This document shows positions 17,528-26,780 of a stretch of 35,693 nt of DNA, in pieces. Source of the DNA: Polaromonas sp. (GTDB taxonomy: Bacteria; Pseudomonadota; Gammaproteobacteria; Burkholderiales; Burkholderiaceae_C); assembly GCA_013823635.1 (NCBI GenBank), contig PNML01000024.1:1-35693 (forward strand). Reading direction: 5' to 3'. Position 1 is the first letter of the stretch; every line of letters starts with the position of its first letter. Under the pieces are notes generated by a model, which made no database searches, was not told the DNA's origin, and saw nothing but the letters and a program-made list of their open reading frames with translations. A program made the translations under genes and the position numbers.

Positions 17528-17929
17528 ATGAGACTTTTGCACACCATGCTGCGGGTGGGTGACCTGCAGCGATCCATCGATTTCTACACCCGCGTCATCG
17601 GCATGAAGTTGCTCCGCACGTCAGAGAACACCGAGTACCAATACACCTTGGCTTTTGTGGGATTCGGCAGCAACCCCGAGCACGCCGAACTGGAACTGAC
17701 CCACAACTGGGGGGTGAGCAGCTACGAGCTGGGCACCGCCTATGGCCACATTGCCTTGGCCGTGGCCGATGTGGCGGCGGCCTGTGACCGCATCCGCGCG
17801 GCGGGTGGCGTCATCAGCCGCGAACCTGGGCCCGTGAAGGGCGGAAAAACGGTGATCGCCTTTGTCACCGACCCAGACGGCTACAAGATCGAACTCATCC
17901 AGCGCACCGACCACGTGACGCTGGGCTGA
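17528..17929 (+). CDS. gloA: Lactoylglutathione lyase (glyoxalase I)
   Basis: This 133-residue cytoplasmic metalloenzyme converts the methylglyoxal-glutathione hemithioacetal to S-lactoylglutathione. Metal ligands fall at the same positions as in the E. coli enzyme: H5, E56, H74 and E122. The motif [14 protein letters not shown] and the length also match bacterial GloA. It follows the SDR gene after 19 bases and is followed by a terminator hairpin at 17939-17971. Confidence 0.96.
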   Translation: MRLLHTMLRVGDLQRSIDFYTRVIGMKLLRTSENTEYQYTLAFVGFGSNPEHAELELTHNWGVSSYELGTAYGHIALAVADVAAACDRIRAAGGVISREPGPVKGGKTVIAFVTDPDGYKIELIQRTDHVTLG

Positions 17930-17938
17930 GGCCCGCCA

Positions 17939-17971
17939 CCGCCAGCCTCAGTCCACGTGGCTGGCGGTTTT
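17939..17971 (+). terminator. Terminator hairpin between convergent gloA and OmpA-domain gene
   Basis: A perfect 9-base stem CCGCCAGCC (17939-17947) and GGCTGGCGG (17959-17967) with an 11-base loop is followed by TTTT. It ends the rhlE-SDR-gloA transcript; its 3' end overlaps the stop of the convergent gene. Confidence 0.8.
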
Positions 17972-18455
17972 ACTCCACCACCACGTCCACGCGGCGGGCT
18001 TCGGCGTTGGAGCCAGCGCCGGTCAACTGCTCGGGCTTTTTCAGCTCGATGGCGGCTTCGGCCACACCCACGGCCAGGAGCACGTCGCGCACCGCCAGGG
18101 CCCGCTGCTTGGCCAGCTCGGCGTTTTGCTCGGGGTTGCCGGTGGCGTCGTGGAAGCCCGACAGCACCAGTTTTTTGCCAGCACCAGCCGCTTGCATGGC
18201 GTCCACCAGGGCCTCGGCTGCACCGGCGGCCAGATCGGCCTTGCCAGATTCAAAATAGAACTTCACCACACCGTTGTCCACCACCACACGGGCCTGCGAC
18301 TCGTCCACCGCTGCAGCGGTGGCCATTGGCTTGGCCGCTGGCCCTTTGGCCTTGTGGATGCCCAGGCCCACCACAAACCCGACCACCAGGACGATCAGGG
18401 GGATGAGAATGGCGAAAGCCGAACGTGTGCCTTCGTCTTGATCTTGAACTGACAT
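17970..18455 (-). CDS. OmpA-family membrane-anchored protein
   Basis: This 161-residue protein has one N-terminal membrane helix (about residues 12-34, AFAILIPLIVLVVGFVVGLGI) and an OmpA-type peptidoglycan-binding domain (about residues 60-160). The core reads VKFYFESGKADLAAG, then VLSGFHDATGNPEQNAELAKQRALAVRDVL and the final NAEARRVDVVVE. This suggests an inner-membrane anchor with a periplasmic domain touching the cell wall. The ATG at 18455 is preferred because GGAG lies 7 bases upstream; a longer ORF from 18479 lacks such a site. A TAAAAT box at 18486-18491 (minus strand) is a likely -10. Confidence 0.83.
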   Translation of the reverse strand: MSVQDQDEGTRSAFAILIPLIVLVVGFVVGLGIHKAKGPAAKPMATAAAVDESQARVVVDNGVVKFYFESGKADLAAGAAEALVDAMQAAGAGKKLVLSGFHDATGNPEQNAELAKQRALAVRDVLLAVGVAEAAIELKKPEQLTGAGSNAEARRVDVVVE

Positions 18456-18501
18456 GAATGCTCCGTAGAAAATGAACAACCTCGGATTTTAGTGGGTGCA
18501 G

Positions 18502-19119
18502 ATGACACCACCTTTCAACATGACGCGCTGCAGCAAAACCCTGTTCAACCACACCCTGGCGGCCTGGGGTGGCCACAGTGACCTGTGGGTGTTTGCCTAT
18601 GCCTCACTCATCTGGCGACCAGAAGGCAACGTGGTCGAAACCCGCCGGGCCCGCATCCACGGCTACCACCGCGCCCTGCAAATGTGGAGCCGCGTCAACC
18701 GGGGCACGCCGGAGCGGCCCGGGCTGGTGTTTGCACTGATTTCCGGCGGCAGTTGTCAAGGCGTGGTGCAGCGCATTGCCCGGCGCGACGTGCCCGATTA
18801 CCTGCAGCAACTGTGGCTGCGGGAGATGCCCAACCCGGTGTATGACCCGCGCTGGCTGCAAGCCCACACCCCGCTTGGGCCCGTGCAGGCACTGGGCTTC
18901 ACCCTGTCGCGACGCAGCCCCAATTTCACCGGCGAATTGGCGCCCGACACCTACCGCCAGATCTTCCGGCACTCGGTGGGGCGCTACGGCAGCACGCTGG
19001 ACTACGCGCACCAGACCCACCACCAGCTGCGCAGCATGGACATCCACGACCGGGCGTTGGGGAAACTGTTGGCCCTCGCAGCGGCACCTGAGGCCGCTGC
19101 CTATACTGCTGCGCCATGA
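18502..19119 (+). CDS. ChaC-like gamma-glutamylcyclotransferase
   Basis: This 205-residue protein resembles the ChaC family, which cleaves glutathione to 5-oxoproline and Cys-Gly. The glycine-loop motif is [12 protein letters not shown] (usual form YGSLIW, so Ala replaces Gly here), followed by [37 protein letters not shown] and [11 protein letters not shown], where the Glu is a likely catalytic residue. Start is uncertain: GTG at 18496, ATG at 18502 or ATG at 18520. Its stop overlaps the pdxH start (ATGA). Confidence 0.8.
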   Translation: MTPPFNMTRCSKTLFNHTLAAWGGHSDLWVFAYASLIWRPEGNVVETRRARIHGYHRALQMWSRVNRGTPERPGLVFALISGGSCQGVVQRIARRDVPDYLQQLWLREMPNPVYDPRWLQAHTPLGPVQALGFTLSRRSPNFTGELAPDTYRQIFRHSVGRYGSTLDYAHQTHHQLRSMDIHDRALGKLLALAAAPEAAAYTAAP

Positions 19120-19757
19120 CCATGAACATCGCAGACCTTCGCAAAAGTTACGAGCGCGCGGAACTCAGCGAGTCCGAATCAGACGCCCAACCGCTGAACC
19201 AGTTCGACCGCTGGCTGAAGGAAGCCATGCACAGCGAAGTGCCCGAGCCCAACGCCATGACCCTGGCCACCGTGGCCAGCAACCTGCGTCCCAGCACCCG
19301 GGTGGTGCTGATCAAGGACTACGACGCCCGTGGCATCGTCTGGTACACCAACTACGGCAGCCGCAAGGGCCAGGAGTTGAGCGGCAACCCGTTTGCGGCC
19401 CTGCAGTTCCATTGGGTGGAGCTGGAGCGTGTGGTGCGCATCGAAGGCCGGGTGGAAAAGGTGGATGCCGAGGAAAGTGACGCCTACTTCCACTCCCGCC
19501 CATTGGACAGCCGCATCGGCGCCTGGGCCAGCCCGCAAAGCCAGGTCATTTCTGGCCGATCAGTGCTGGTGGCCAACGCCGCGCGCTACGGCGCGCAGTT
19601 TCTGCTGCAGCCGCCCCGTCCCGAACACTGGGGTGGCTACCGCCTGGTGCCCGACACCTGGGAGTTCTGGCAAGGCCGCAAAAGCCGCCTGCACGACCGC
19701 CTGCGCTACCGCCTGCAGGCCAATGGCGAGTGGACGCGAGAGCGCCTGGCGCCCTGA
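19116..19757 (+). CDS. pdxH: Pyridoxamine 5'-phosphate oxidase
   Basis: This 213-residue FMN enzyme oxidises pyridoxine or pyridoxamine 5'-phosphate to PLP. Typical segments are [13 protein letters not shown] at the N-terminus, [48 protein letters not shown], and the C-terminal [17 protein letters not shown], which includes the RxH substrate-binding residues. Length is normal. It is coupled to the upstream ChaC-like gene by an ATGA overlap. Confidence 0.96.
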   Translation: MTMNIADLRKSYERAELSESESDAQPLNQFDRWLKEAMHSEVPEPNAMTLATVASNLRPSTRVVLIKDYDARGIVWYTNYGSRKGQELSGNPFAALQFHWVELERVVRIEGRVEKVDAEESDAYFHSRPLDSRIGAWASPQSQVISGRSVLVANAARYGAQFLLQPPRPEHWGGYRLVPDTWEFWQGRKSRLHDRLRYRLQANGEWTRERLAP

Positions 19758-19767
19758 CCCAACCATC

Positions 19768-19789
19768 GGGTGCGGACACGCCAGCACCC
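19768..19789. terminator. Weak hairpin between convergent pdxH and SIMPL gene
   Basis: GGGTGC (19768-19773) pairs with GCACCC (19784-19789), with an extra GG/CC pair inside and one bulged base. There is no U-tract, so termination here is uncertain. Confidence 0.35.
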
Positions 19790-19791
19790 AC

Positions 19792-20586
19792 TCACTTCAG
19801 CACATATTCAAAGGTGCTGACCACGCGCAAACGCTTGGTCAGGGTGTTCCCCGAGTCCATGTCGGTGCCATCGTCGTCCGACACACGGATGCTGCCCTGG
19901 TTGGCACTTTTCAGCGCCCCCAGCGCCGCGCCCGCTTCGGCGGCAAATTTCTGCGCCTGCTCGCGGGCGTTGCGCGTGGCCTCGGCCAGCAAGGGCGCCT
20001 TGATGGCATTGAACCCGCGCAACTGGTAGCGGGGCAGGCCACCGCCCTCCATGTCGCCCCCCAGCTGGATGCCCGCCAGGATCAGCGGATCGGTGGCCTT
20101 GGCCGACTGGTCCACCAGCTGCACCCGGGATGAACTGACCACCACCCGCCCGCTGCCCCCGTAGCGCAGGGGCTGACCGGCCTGGGCGTACTCCTTGGCA
20201 AAGGCGTCTTGCACCTGCAGCGGGCGCACGTCCAGCTCGGCCTCCTGAAAACCCAGGGTTTTCAGGAACGCCAACACCTGGTCACGGTCCTGGCTGAGGG
20301 CACGCTGCACCGCCGAAAAGTCGTTGCCCGCCCGACGAAACTGCAGCACCCAGATGGCGTGGTCGGCGGGCACATCTTGCTCGGCCAGCCCTTTGACGGT
20401 GACGACCCGGTCGGCCATGCGAAAGTGCTCCAGACCCCGGCCCAGCAACCACCCACCCACCGACAAGCCCAGCGCCAAGCCCAAGGCCAGCACCGTGGCC
20501 GCCGCCAACGGGGACGGCGTGGGCTGCGCCAAGGCAATCGGCACCACCGGCGACGTGGGCTCGGGTGGTGTTGGCAGTGGTGTCAT
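19792..20586 (-). CDS. SIMPL (DUF541) domain protein with N-terminal membrane anchor
   Basis: This 264-residue protein has an N-terminal membrane helix (about residues 27-48) and a SIMPL domain to the end, so it is anchored and faces the periplasm. Family features include VTVKGLAEQDVPADHAIWVLQFRR and the C-terminal ATRNAREQAQKFAAEAGAALG followed by the closing beta strand RVVSTFEYVL. A GGGAG site 8-9 bases upstream supports the ATG at 20586 over the longer ORF. Function of the family is not well defined. It is convergent with pdxH. Confidence 0.85.
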   Translation of the reverse strand: MTPLPTPPEPTSPVVPIALAQPTPSPLAAATVLALGLALGLSVGGWLLGRGLEHFRMADRVVTVKGLAEQDVPADHAIWVLQFRRAGNDFSAVQRALSQDRDQVLAFLKTLGFQEAELDVRPLQVQDAFAKEYAQAGQPLRYGGSGRVVVSSSRVQLVDQSAKATDPLILAGIQLGGDMEGGGLPRYQLRGFNAIKAPLLAEATRNAREQAQKFAAEAGAALGALKSANQGSIRVSDDDGTDMDSGNTLTKRLRVVSTFEYVLK

Positions 20587-20721
20587 GGCGGATCTCCCTC
20601 TGAGAAAGTGGATGCGGCAGCGCCTCACGGCACCGATTTGAACCGAACCCGGGCATTTTGCGTGGCTTTTTTCAGCCCACTGAAGCGCCCCGCACAGGCA
20701 CACCGAGAGAAATCAGAGTCG

Positions 20722-20765
20722 ATAGCAAACAATGCTTTATCGATATGCGCTGAGCGTCCATTTCA
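20722..20765 (-). repeat. Interspersed A/T-flanked repeat, copy R3
   Basis: On the plus strand TAGCA is at 20723-20727, then 20 bases, then CGC at 20748-20750 and GAGCGTCCA, ending in T-rich DNA. It sits just downstream of folK, between that gene and the SIMPL gene start. A second short fragment TAGCTGCCAGC at 20775-20785 inside the folK end may be a remnant. Confidence 0.72.
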
Positions 20766-21287
20766 TTATAAAAATAGCTGCCAGCCGGGCACCTCACCCA
20801 CCCGCTCGATTGGCTGGCCCTGCACCGCGGCCAGGGCTGGGTCGCTCACCAGGTCGGGGGCAATGTCGGCCAGCGGCACCAGCACAAAGGCGCGTTGCCA
20901 CATGCGCGGGTGCGGCACGGTGAGCGTGGGTGACCCGATGTGGGCACTGCCGTACAGCAGCAGGTCCAGGTCCAGTGTGCGCGGGGCGTTGGGGTAGGGC
21001 CGCTCGCGGCCAAACCGCTGCTCGGTGGCCTGCAGCACGGCCAGCAAGGCGGGAGCGGTGAGGAGCGTGGCGACCTGGGCCACGGCGTTGAAGTAATCGG
21101 GTCCACCGGCACCGATGGGCGCTGTGCGGTACAGGCCAGAGACTTTTTCCAACCGCAACCCTGGGGCCTGCGCCAATGCCTGCACGGCATAGCGCAGGGT
21201 GTGGGCGGCATCACCAAGGTTGGCCCCCAGCGCCACCTGGGCGGTGACCCAGCCACGGCTGGGGTGGCCAGGGGGGTATTCAGGCAT
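20766..21287 (-). CDS. folK: 2-amino-4-hydroxy-6-hydroxymethyldihydropteridine pyrophosphokinase
   Basis: This 173-residue enzyme transfers pyrophosphate from ATP to 6-hydroxymethyldihydropterin in folate synthesis. Hallmarks are ALGANLGD, VSGLYRTAPIG, GPDYFNAVAQV, RTLDLDLLLYG with the metal aspartates, and HPRMWQRAFVLVPL. Start at 21287 gives the usual short N-terminus and overlaps the end of pcnB by 8 bases; an ORF extension further upstream is only antisense-free read-through in the pcnB tail. Folate enzymes are often encoded beside pcnB. Confidence 0.94.
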   Translation of the reverse strand: MPEYPPGHPSRGWVTAQVALGANLGDAAHTLRYAVQALAQAPGLRLEKVSGLYRTAPIGAGGPDYFNAVAQVATLLTAPALLAVLQATEQRFGRERPYPNAPRTLDLDLLLYGSAHIGSPTLTVPHPRMWQRAFVLVPLADIAPDLVSDPALAAVQGQPIERVGEVPGWQLFL

Positions 21288-22944
21288 CCGAATCGGGGCC
21301 GCTGCTGCGGCCACCGTCGCCCCGGGGGCTGGCCTCACCGCCCTCGCCTGCGCCACCGGGTTTGCGGCGGCGGCGTCGGCGTTTGCGCGCCGGGCTGCCG
21401 TCGGCGCCCAAGGTCGGCTCGCCGGCGTCTGCCGACCCGCCGGGTGGCAGGCCTTCGGCACCATCGGCGGTGCGCCAGCGGGGATCGTCCTCACCGGTGG
21501 CGCCTGGGGCCGCGCCGTCGGCAGACACTCGGTGGACCTTGGTCTTGCGGCCCGCACCGGACTTGGCGCGCGACTGCTCCAACCGGATGGCCTCGATCAT
21601 GTCGTTGCGGTGGGCGTCGTCGGCGGTGCTGAAGGTTTCCCACCAGTGGGCCAGCTCTTCAGGGATTTCGCCCACCAGGGCACGCAGGCGCAAAAAGTCG
21701 AACCCCGCCCGAAAGCGTGGCTGGTCGGCCAGCGAAAACGGTGAGTTGCCCGAGCGCCGCTCGAAGCGGGGCTGCATGGTCCAGATCTCGCGCATGTCGG
21801 CACCCAGCTTGCCACGGCCGGACACGTCGCCAATGCGGGCATCAAACACCTCGTCCACCGCGTCTTGCAGGGCACTGAAGGCGGGCTGGCGGGCGGTGAC
21901 GCGGCGGGCCCAGCCTTCGCGCACGTCGGACCACAGCACACAGGCCAGCAAAAAGCTGGGGGCCACGGGCTTGCCCTCGCCCACGCGGCGGTCGGTGTCC
22001 TGCAGGGCCTGGGCCACAAACGGCAGGTCGGCGCGCTCCACGGCCAGGTCCAGCAGGGGGTAAATGCCTTTGGCCAGCCCCAGTTGGCGCAGCTGGTTGA
22101 CGCTGGCCGTGGCATGACCGGTTTGCAGCAGCTTGAGCATTTCGTCAAACATGCGGCTCTGCGGCACATCGGCCAGCAGGGCCACGCTGCCCACCAGGGG
22201 CTGGCCGGTTTTGGGCTCGAACGTGAAGCCCAGCGCACTGAGCTTGGCCGCAAAGCGCACGGCGCGGATGATGCGCACCGGGTCTTCGCGGTAACGCGTG
22301 GCGGGGTCGCCGATCATGCGCAGCACTTTTTTCTGCGCGTCGCGGATGCCGTGGTGGTAGTCCACCACCATCTGGCGCTCGGGGTCGTAGTACATGGCGT
22401 TGATGGTGAAGTCGCGCCGGGCGGCGTCTTCTTCCATCGGGCCCCACACGTTGTCGCGCAGCACGCGGCCACTCGAATCGACCGCGTGGGTCATGCCGGC
22501 CAGCTCGCGCTTGCTGCTTTTTTCGTTGCCGGCCACCTGCTCGGCGGCAGCGTTGTCCATGTGGGCACGGAAGGTGGACACCTCGATCACCTCGTGCTCA
22601 CGCCCCCGGCCGTACACCACGTGCACGATGCGAAAGCGCCGCCCGATGATGAAGGCCCGGCGGAACAGGCCCTTGACCTGCTCGGGCGTGGCATTGGTGG
22701 CCACGTCGAAGTCTTTGGGTGCCAGGCCCAGCAGCAGGTCGCGCACCGCACCGCCGACGATGTAGGCCTCAAAGCCAGCCTGCTTGAGCGTGTGCACCAC
22801 GTCCAGTGCGCGGCGGTCCACCAGCTCGGGGTTGATGCGGTGCACATCCGCCGGAACGTCCACGCGTTTGCCAAATTTGGGGGCGGCCTTGCCCCGACCT
22901 GCGCCGGTTTTGCCCAGCAGCTTGTTGATGAAATTTTTGATCAT
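21280..22944 (-). CDS. pcnB: Poly(A) polymerase I
   Basis: This 554-residue enzyme adds poly(A) tails to RNA 3' ends and so promotes decay. The nucleotidyltransferase site is IVGGAVRDLLLG followed by KDFDVATNA with its two aspartates; the RRDFTINAMYYD and RYREDPVRIIRAVRFAAKL motifs follow, then the RNA-binding domain. The C-terminus is a long basic low-complexity tail with RKRRRRRRKPGG, common in betaproteobacterial homologues. The upstream HAD gene overlaps by ATGA. Confidence 0.94.
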   Translation of the reverse strand: MIKNFINKLLGKTGAGRGKAAPKFGKRVDVPADVHRINPELVDRRALDVVHTLKQAGFEAYIVGGAVRDLLLGLAPKDFDVATNATPEQVKGLFRRAFIIGRRFRIVHVVYGRGREHEVIEVSTFRAHMDNAAAEQVAGNEKSSKRELAGMTHAVDSSGRVLRDNVWGPMEEDAARRDFTINAMYYDPERQMVVDYHHGIRDAQKKVLRMIGDPATRYREDPVRIIRAVRFAAKLSALGFTFEPKTGQPLVGSVALLADVPQSRMFDEMLKLLQTGHATASVNQLRQLGLAKGIYPLLDLAVERADLPFVAQALQDTDRRVGEGKPVAPSFLLACVLWSDVREGWARRVTARQPAFSALQDAVDEVFDARIGDVSGRGKLGADMREIWTMQPRFERRSGNSPFSLADQPRFRAGFDFLRLRALVGEIPEELAHWWETFSTADDAHRNDMIEAIRLEQSRAKSGAGRKTKVHRVSADGAAPGATGEDDPRWRTADGAEGLPPGGSADAGEPTLGADGSPARKRRRRRRKPGGAGEGGEASPRGDGGRSSGPDSDA

Positions 22945-23609
22945 GGAAACAGGTTCAGTGTGGGCCAGCCCCGCTGCTCGGCCACGGCACGCAGGCGGTC
23001 ATCGGGGTTGGTGGCCACGGGATGGGTCACTTTTTCAAGCAGCGGCAGGTCGTTGATGGAGTCGCTGTAGAAGGTGCTGTGCGTCACGCTGGCCCAGCTG
23101 GCACCTTGCTTGGCCAGCCATTGTTCCACACGCGCCACCTTGCCCTCGCGAAACGAGGGTACGCCTTGTATCTCGCCAGTGGGCAGGCCGGAGGCGTCGC
23201 GCGCCAGTTCAATGGCAATCAGCTCTTCCACCCCAAACGCCTGGGCAATGGGCCGGGTGACAAACTCATTGGTGGCGGTGACGATGAGCACCGCATCCCC
23301 GGCCTGGCGGTGCCGCTCCACCAGCGCCAGCGCTTGTTGTGTGATGCCTTTTTGCACCACAGCGCTCATGAATTGGGCATGTGCTGCCACCGCTTTTTCC
23401 ATGCCCTGTTCGCGGATGGCGGCGGTGGCAAAGCGGGTGTATTCGGCAATGTCCAGGGTACCCGCCTTGTAGCGTTCGTAAAACACCCGGTTGGCCTGGC
23501 CAAAAGCCTCGGCATCGCGCCAGCCGATGGCCACGGTGAACTGACCCCATTCGTAGTCGGAGTCCATCGGGATGAGGGTGTGGTCCAGGTCAAAAAGGGC
23601 CAGTTTCAT
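22941..23609 (-). CDS. HAD-superfamily hydrolase, subfamily IB (SerB-like)
   Basis: This 222-residue cytoplasmic phosphatase has motif I DLDHTLIPMDSD at residues 7-18, motif II VTATN near 109, a conserved lysine in FREGKVARV, and motif III/IV SDSINDLPLL. This is the HAD-IB pattern seen in phosphoserine phosphatase and histidinol-phosphate phosphatase relatives. The same gene is generally found between hda and pcnB in Burkholderiales. The substrate cannot be stated. It overlaps both neighbours by ATGA. Confidence 0.9.
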   Translation of the reverse strand: MKLALFDLDHTLIPMDSDYEWGQFTVAIGWRDAEAFGQANRVFYERYKAGTLDIAEYTRFATAAIREQGMEKAVAAHAQFMSAVVQKGITQQALALVERHRQAGDAVLIVTATNEFVTRPIAQAFGVEELIAIELARDASGLPTGEIQGVPSFREGKVARVEQWLAKQGASWASVTHSTFYSDSINDLPLLEKVTHPVATNPDDRLRAVAEQRGWPTLNLFP

Positions 23610-24292
23610 TCGTTTTCCAGCATGGATTTGATGAGCGGGATGGTGATGGCGCGCTGCGTTTGCAGCGCGTAGTGGTCCAGGTGGTCCAGCAGTTGCATGA
23701 GGCTGCTGAGGTCGCGCGAGAACCGGTTGACCATGAAGGCCATGACCTCGTCACTGAGGTGCAGCCCCCTCGTCTGTGCCGCGCGCTGCAGCACGGTTTG
23801 CCGCTCGGCCTCGCCCAGTGGCAGCAGGTGGTGCACCTGCCCCCAACCCAGGCGGGTGCGCAGGTCCTCGCGCAGCTTGAGGTCGGCGGGGGGCAGTGCG
23901 CCGGCGGCCAGCACCCAGCGGGCACGGCCCTGGGTGGGCGTTTGGGCGTTCACAAACCAGTTGAAGGCCGCCGCCTGCTGCTGGGCGGTGTACAGGTGGC
24001 AATCGTCCAGCACCACCGCCTGCCAGGCGTTGTCAAACGGCGCGGGCTCCAGGGTCTGGGCATCCAGCCAGCCCACGGGCTCGCCCTGGGCCTTCAGCGC
24101 CTGGGCAACGGCGCGCAACAAATGGGTTTTGCCGCAGCCGCCTTCGCCCCACAGGTAGGTGGGCACGGGCGAGCGCAGGGGGTGTGCCACCCACTGCTGC
24201 AGGTGGGCCAGCGCGGCTTCGTTGCCCAAGGCAATGAAGTTGTCCAGCTGGGGTTCGGCCGACAGGCCGAAGTCGAGCGCCAGTTGCGTCAT
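23606..24292 (-). CDS. hda: DnaA regulatory inactivator Hda
   Basis: This 228-residue AAA+ protein, bound to the DNA sliding clamp, stimulates ATP hydrolysis by DnaA to prevent re-initiation. It begins with a clamp-binding motif QLALDF (residues 3-8). Walker A is GEGGCGKTHLL and Walker B is VVLDDCHLY; the arginine-containing AAA+ lid follows. Length matches Hda and there is no DnaA DNA-binding domain. It overlaps neighbouring genes at both ends. Confidence 0.93.
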   Translation of the reverse strand: MTQLALDFGLSAEPQLDNFIALGNEAALAHLQQWVAHPLRSPVPTYLWGEGGCGKTHLLRAVAQALKAQGEPVGWLDAQTLEPAPFDNAWQAVVLDDCHLYTAQQQAAAFNWFVNAQTPTQGRARWVLAAGALPPADLKLREDLRTRLGWGQVHHLLPLGEAERQTVLQRAAQTRGLHLSDEVMAFMVNRFSRDLSSLMQLLDHLDHYALQTQRAITIPLIKSMLENE

Positions 24293-25440
24293 GCTGCGGG
24301 CGGAGGGTCGCCGGGGTCGGAGGTGTTCACCTCGGCGGGCAGGCCGGGGGTGCGCTGCCGGGGGGGGCGCTTCAGTGGTTCACCCACGTACAGCTCGCTG
24401 TGGGTGTAGGCGGTGCTCAGGCGCCTGAGCGCCACCAGCAGCACGGCGCTGACGGGCAGCGCCACCAGAATGCCCACAAAACCGAACAGGTGGCCAAACG
24501 CCAGCAACGCAAAGATGACGGCAATGGGGTGCAGGCCAATGCGCTCACCCAGCAGGCGGGGCGTCAGCCACATGCTCTCCACCACCTGCCCGATGCCGTA
24601 GACCGCCGCCACCAGCGCCACGCCCATGAAATCCTGAAACTGCAAGGCCGCCGCCAGCAGACCCAGCACCAGGCCCAGGCCAAAACCCAGGTAGGGCACA
24701 AACACGGCCAATCCGGTGAACACGCCAATGGGCAGGGCCAGCTTCAGCCCCACCAGGGCCAGGCCCACGGTGTAGAACACCGCCAGCACCCCCATGACCA
24801 TGAGCTGGCCACGCAAATACTGGCCCAGCACGGCGTCGGTTTCGTCCAGAAAGCGTTGGGTGGCCTCCATGAAGCGCGGCGGCACCAGCACCTTGACCCG
24901 CGCCACCAGACCGGCCCAGTCCAGCAGCAGGTAGTAGGCGACGATGGGCATGAGCACCAGGTTGCCCAGCACGGCAGTCAGCACGCTGCCACCGATGCGC
25001 AAGGAAGACATCAGCCCCGCCACCAGCTCGCTCTCGCGGCCGCTCACCAGCTGCTTGAGCGCGCCGCGCACGGCCTCCACATCCACCGCGAGGTGCCAAC
25101 CAAAGCGCTCGGACAAGGGCTGCAGCCGGGTGTTGAGCTGCTCCATGAGGGCGGGCACCTGGTCGCGCAACAGCGGCAACTGGCGGGTGATGACGGGCAC
25201 GATGAGCAGCACCACCACGGCCAGCAGCAAGCTCAGCACCACAATGGCCACCGCCGCGCCCAGCCAGCGGGGCACATGGTGGCGCTGCATGGCCGACACC
25301 GCCGGGTGCAGCGCATAGGCCAGCACCGCCGCCACCACAAATGGCGTGAGCACGGGCGCCAGCAAGGCCAGCAGCGCCCAGGCCAGCCCAGCCAGGGCCA
25401 GCCAGGCCAGGAAACGCGATTGGGCAGGGGTCAGCGTCAT
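24289..25440 (-). CDS. AI-2E/PerM-family transporter
   Basis: This 383-residue inner-membrane protein has about eight hydrophobic segments arranged as in the AI-2E exporter (PerM/TqsA) family: three at the N-terminus, a soluble region (about 95-150), then five more. Family signatures include VAYYLLLDWAG, GLAVFVPYLGFGLG and LTPRLLGERIGLHPIAVIFALLAFG. The start at 25440 (MTLTPAQSR) gives the usual cytoplasmic N-terminus. It heads the leftward run with hda, the HAD gene, pcnB and folK, and is divergent from purM. The transported compound is unknown. Confidence 0.9.
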   Translation of the reverse strand: MTLTPAQSRFLAWLALAGLAWALLALLAPVLTPFVVAAVLAYALHPAVSAMQRHHVPRWLGAAVAIVVLSLLLAVVVLLIVPVITRQLPLLRDQVPALMEQLNTRLQPLSERFGWHLAVDVEAVRGALKQLVSGRESELVAGLMSSLRIGGSVLTAVLGNLVLMPIVAYYLLLDWAGLVARVKVLVPPRFMEATQRFLDETDAVLGQYLRGQLMVMGVLAVFYTVGLALVGLKLALPIGVFTGLAVFVPYLGFGLGLVLGLLAAALQFQDFMGVALVAAVYGIGQVVESMWLTPRLLGERIGLHPIAVIFALLAFGHLFGFVGILVALPVSAVLLVALRRLSTAYTHSELYVGEPLKRPPRQRTPGLPAEVNTSDPGDPPPAA

Positions 25441-25573
25441 GAAGGGGGCCAACGGTGGTTGGCGTGTGGGTGGGGGTGCAGAAAGGAAATCCGGCAGGGG
25501 CCGGGCGGGCCAGGGCCACCGCCACAGGCCGCACCCAAAGTGGGACACGGCGGGCATGGCGCGGGGCAGGCTT

Positions 25574-25579
25574 TAAAAT
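25574..25579 (+). promoter_or_regulatory. Probable purM -10 box
   Basis: TAAAAT lies 23 bases before the purM ATG. Similar TAAAAT boxes precede argD and the OmpA-domain gene. No good -35 is seen. Confidence 0.45.
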
Positions 25580-25601
25580 TCGGTCAAATTCTATCTTTCC
25601 C

Positions 25602-26678
25602 ATGACCAGCGCCCACACCCCCCCCACCTCCCCCGCCCCCATCTCCTACAAAGACGCCGGTGTTGACATCGAAGCCGGCGATTCGCTGGTCGAACGCATC
25701 AAACCCCTGGCCAAAAAAACCATGCGCGAAGGCGTGCTGGCCGGCATTGGCGGCTTTGGCGCGCTGTTTGAAGTACCCAAGCGCTACCAGGAACCCGTGC
25801 TGGTGTCCGGCACCGACGGCGTGGGCACCAAGCTCAAGCTGGCCTTCGAGTGGAACATGCACGACACCGTGGGCATTGACCTGGTGGCCATGAGCGTGAA
25901 CGACGTGCTGGTGCAAGGCGCCGAGCCCCTGTTCTTTCTGGACTACTTTGCCTGCGGCAAGCTGGACGTGGACACCGCCGCTGCCGTGGTCGGTGGCATT
26001 GCCAAAGGATGTGAGCTCAGCGGCTGCGCCCTGATCGGTGGCGAAACCGCCGAAATGCCCGGCATGTACCCCGCGGGGGAATACGACCTGGCCGGTTTTG
26101 CCGTGGGTGCGGTCGAGAAACGCAAGATCCTGACCGGGGCCACCGTGCAAGCCGGTGACGTGGTGCTGGGCCTGGCTTCGGCCGGCGTGCATTCCAATGG
26201 CTTCAGCCTGGTGCGCAAGTGCATTGACCGCGCCACCAGCCAGGGCACACTGCCCGCCACGCTGGACGGCAAGCCCTTCAAGGCCGCCATCATGGAACCC
26301 ACCCGCCTGTACGTGAAAAACGTGCTGGCCGCGCTGGCCGCCCACCCCACCGAGGACGGCGGCATCAAGGCGCTGGCCCACATCACCGGCGGTGGCCTGC
26401 TGGAGAACATTCCCCGCGTGCTGCCCGACGGCCTGGCCGCCCACCTGCAAAAAGGCAGCTGGCCCCAGACCGAGCTGTTCGCCTGGCTGCAAGCCACCGC
26501 CGGCATCGACGACATCGAAATGAACCGCACCTTCAACAACGGCATTGGCATGGTGGTGGTGGTGTCTGCGCCCCAAGCCGACGCCGTGGCCGCCACCCTG
26601 CGCGCCGCAGGCGAAGCGGTGTACACCATCGGCACCATTGCCCCCCAGGGCGACGGTGCGCAGGTGGTGGTGGGTTGA
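25602..26678 (+). CDS. purM: Phosphoribosylformylglycinamidine cyclo-ligase
   Basis: This 358-residue enzyme makes aminoimidazole ribotide in purine synthesis. Family motifs are [67 protein letters not shown] and [14 protein letters not shown]. The ATG at 25602 gives a short Pro/Thr-rich N-terminus before the conserved core; no clear ribosome site precedes it. It stands alone, divergent from the AI-2E transporter gene and followed by repeats and a strong terminator. Confidence 0.96.
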   Translation: MTSAHTPPTSPAPISYKDAGVDIEAGDSLVERIKPLAKKTMREGVLAGIGGFGALFEVPKRYQEPVLVSGTDGVGTKLKLAFEWNMHDTVGIDLVAMSVNDVLVQGAEPLFFLDYFACGKLDVDTAAAVVGGIAKGCELSGCALIGGETAEMPGMYPAGEYDLAGFAVGAVEKRKILTGATVQAGDVVLGLASAGVHSNGFSLVRKCIDRATSQGTLPATLDGKPFKAAIMEPTRLYVKNVLAALAAHPTEDGGIKALAHITGGGLLENIPRVLPDGLAAHLQKGSWPQTELFAWLQATAGIDDIEMNRTFNNGIGMVVVVSAPQADAVAATLRAAGEAVYTIGTIAPQGDGAQVVVG

Positions 26679-26689
26679 TTTTTAAACCA

Positions 26690-26742
26690 AAATCACACCC
26701 ACCGCTTGATAGACCTAGAAAGCTTGCTATATATTTATTTTG
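26690..26742 (+). repeat. Interspersed A/T-flanked repeat, copy R4
   Basis: CCG at 26702-26704 is followed by 20 bases and TGCTA at 26725-26729, with AAAAT before and T-rich DNA after. It lies just downstream of purM and forms an inverted pair with R5, sharing the A/T-rich middle. Confidence 0.72.
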
Positions 26743-26780
26743 ATAGCTGACTTTTCAATATCACCAATCGCAAAGCCCTG
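26736..26780 (-). repeat. Interspersed A/T-flanked repeat, copy R5
   Basis: On the plus strand TAGCT at 26744-26748 is followed by 20 bases and CGC at 26769-26771. It is oriented opposite to R4. Its far end runs into the left arm of the purM terminator. Confidence 0.6.

Noticed and set aside
20769-20800. Eighth repeat copy beginning TAGCTGCCAGC at the folK end
   Set aside because: The 20-base spacing to CGC is off by a few bases and the rest is ordinary folK coding; at most a fragment.
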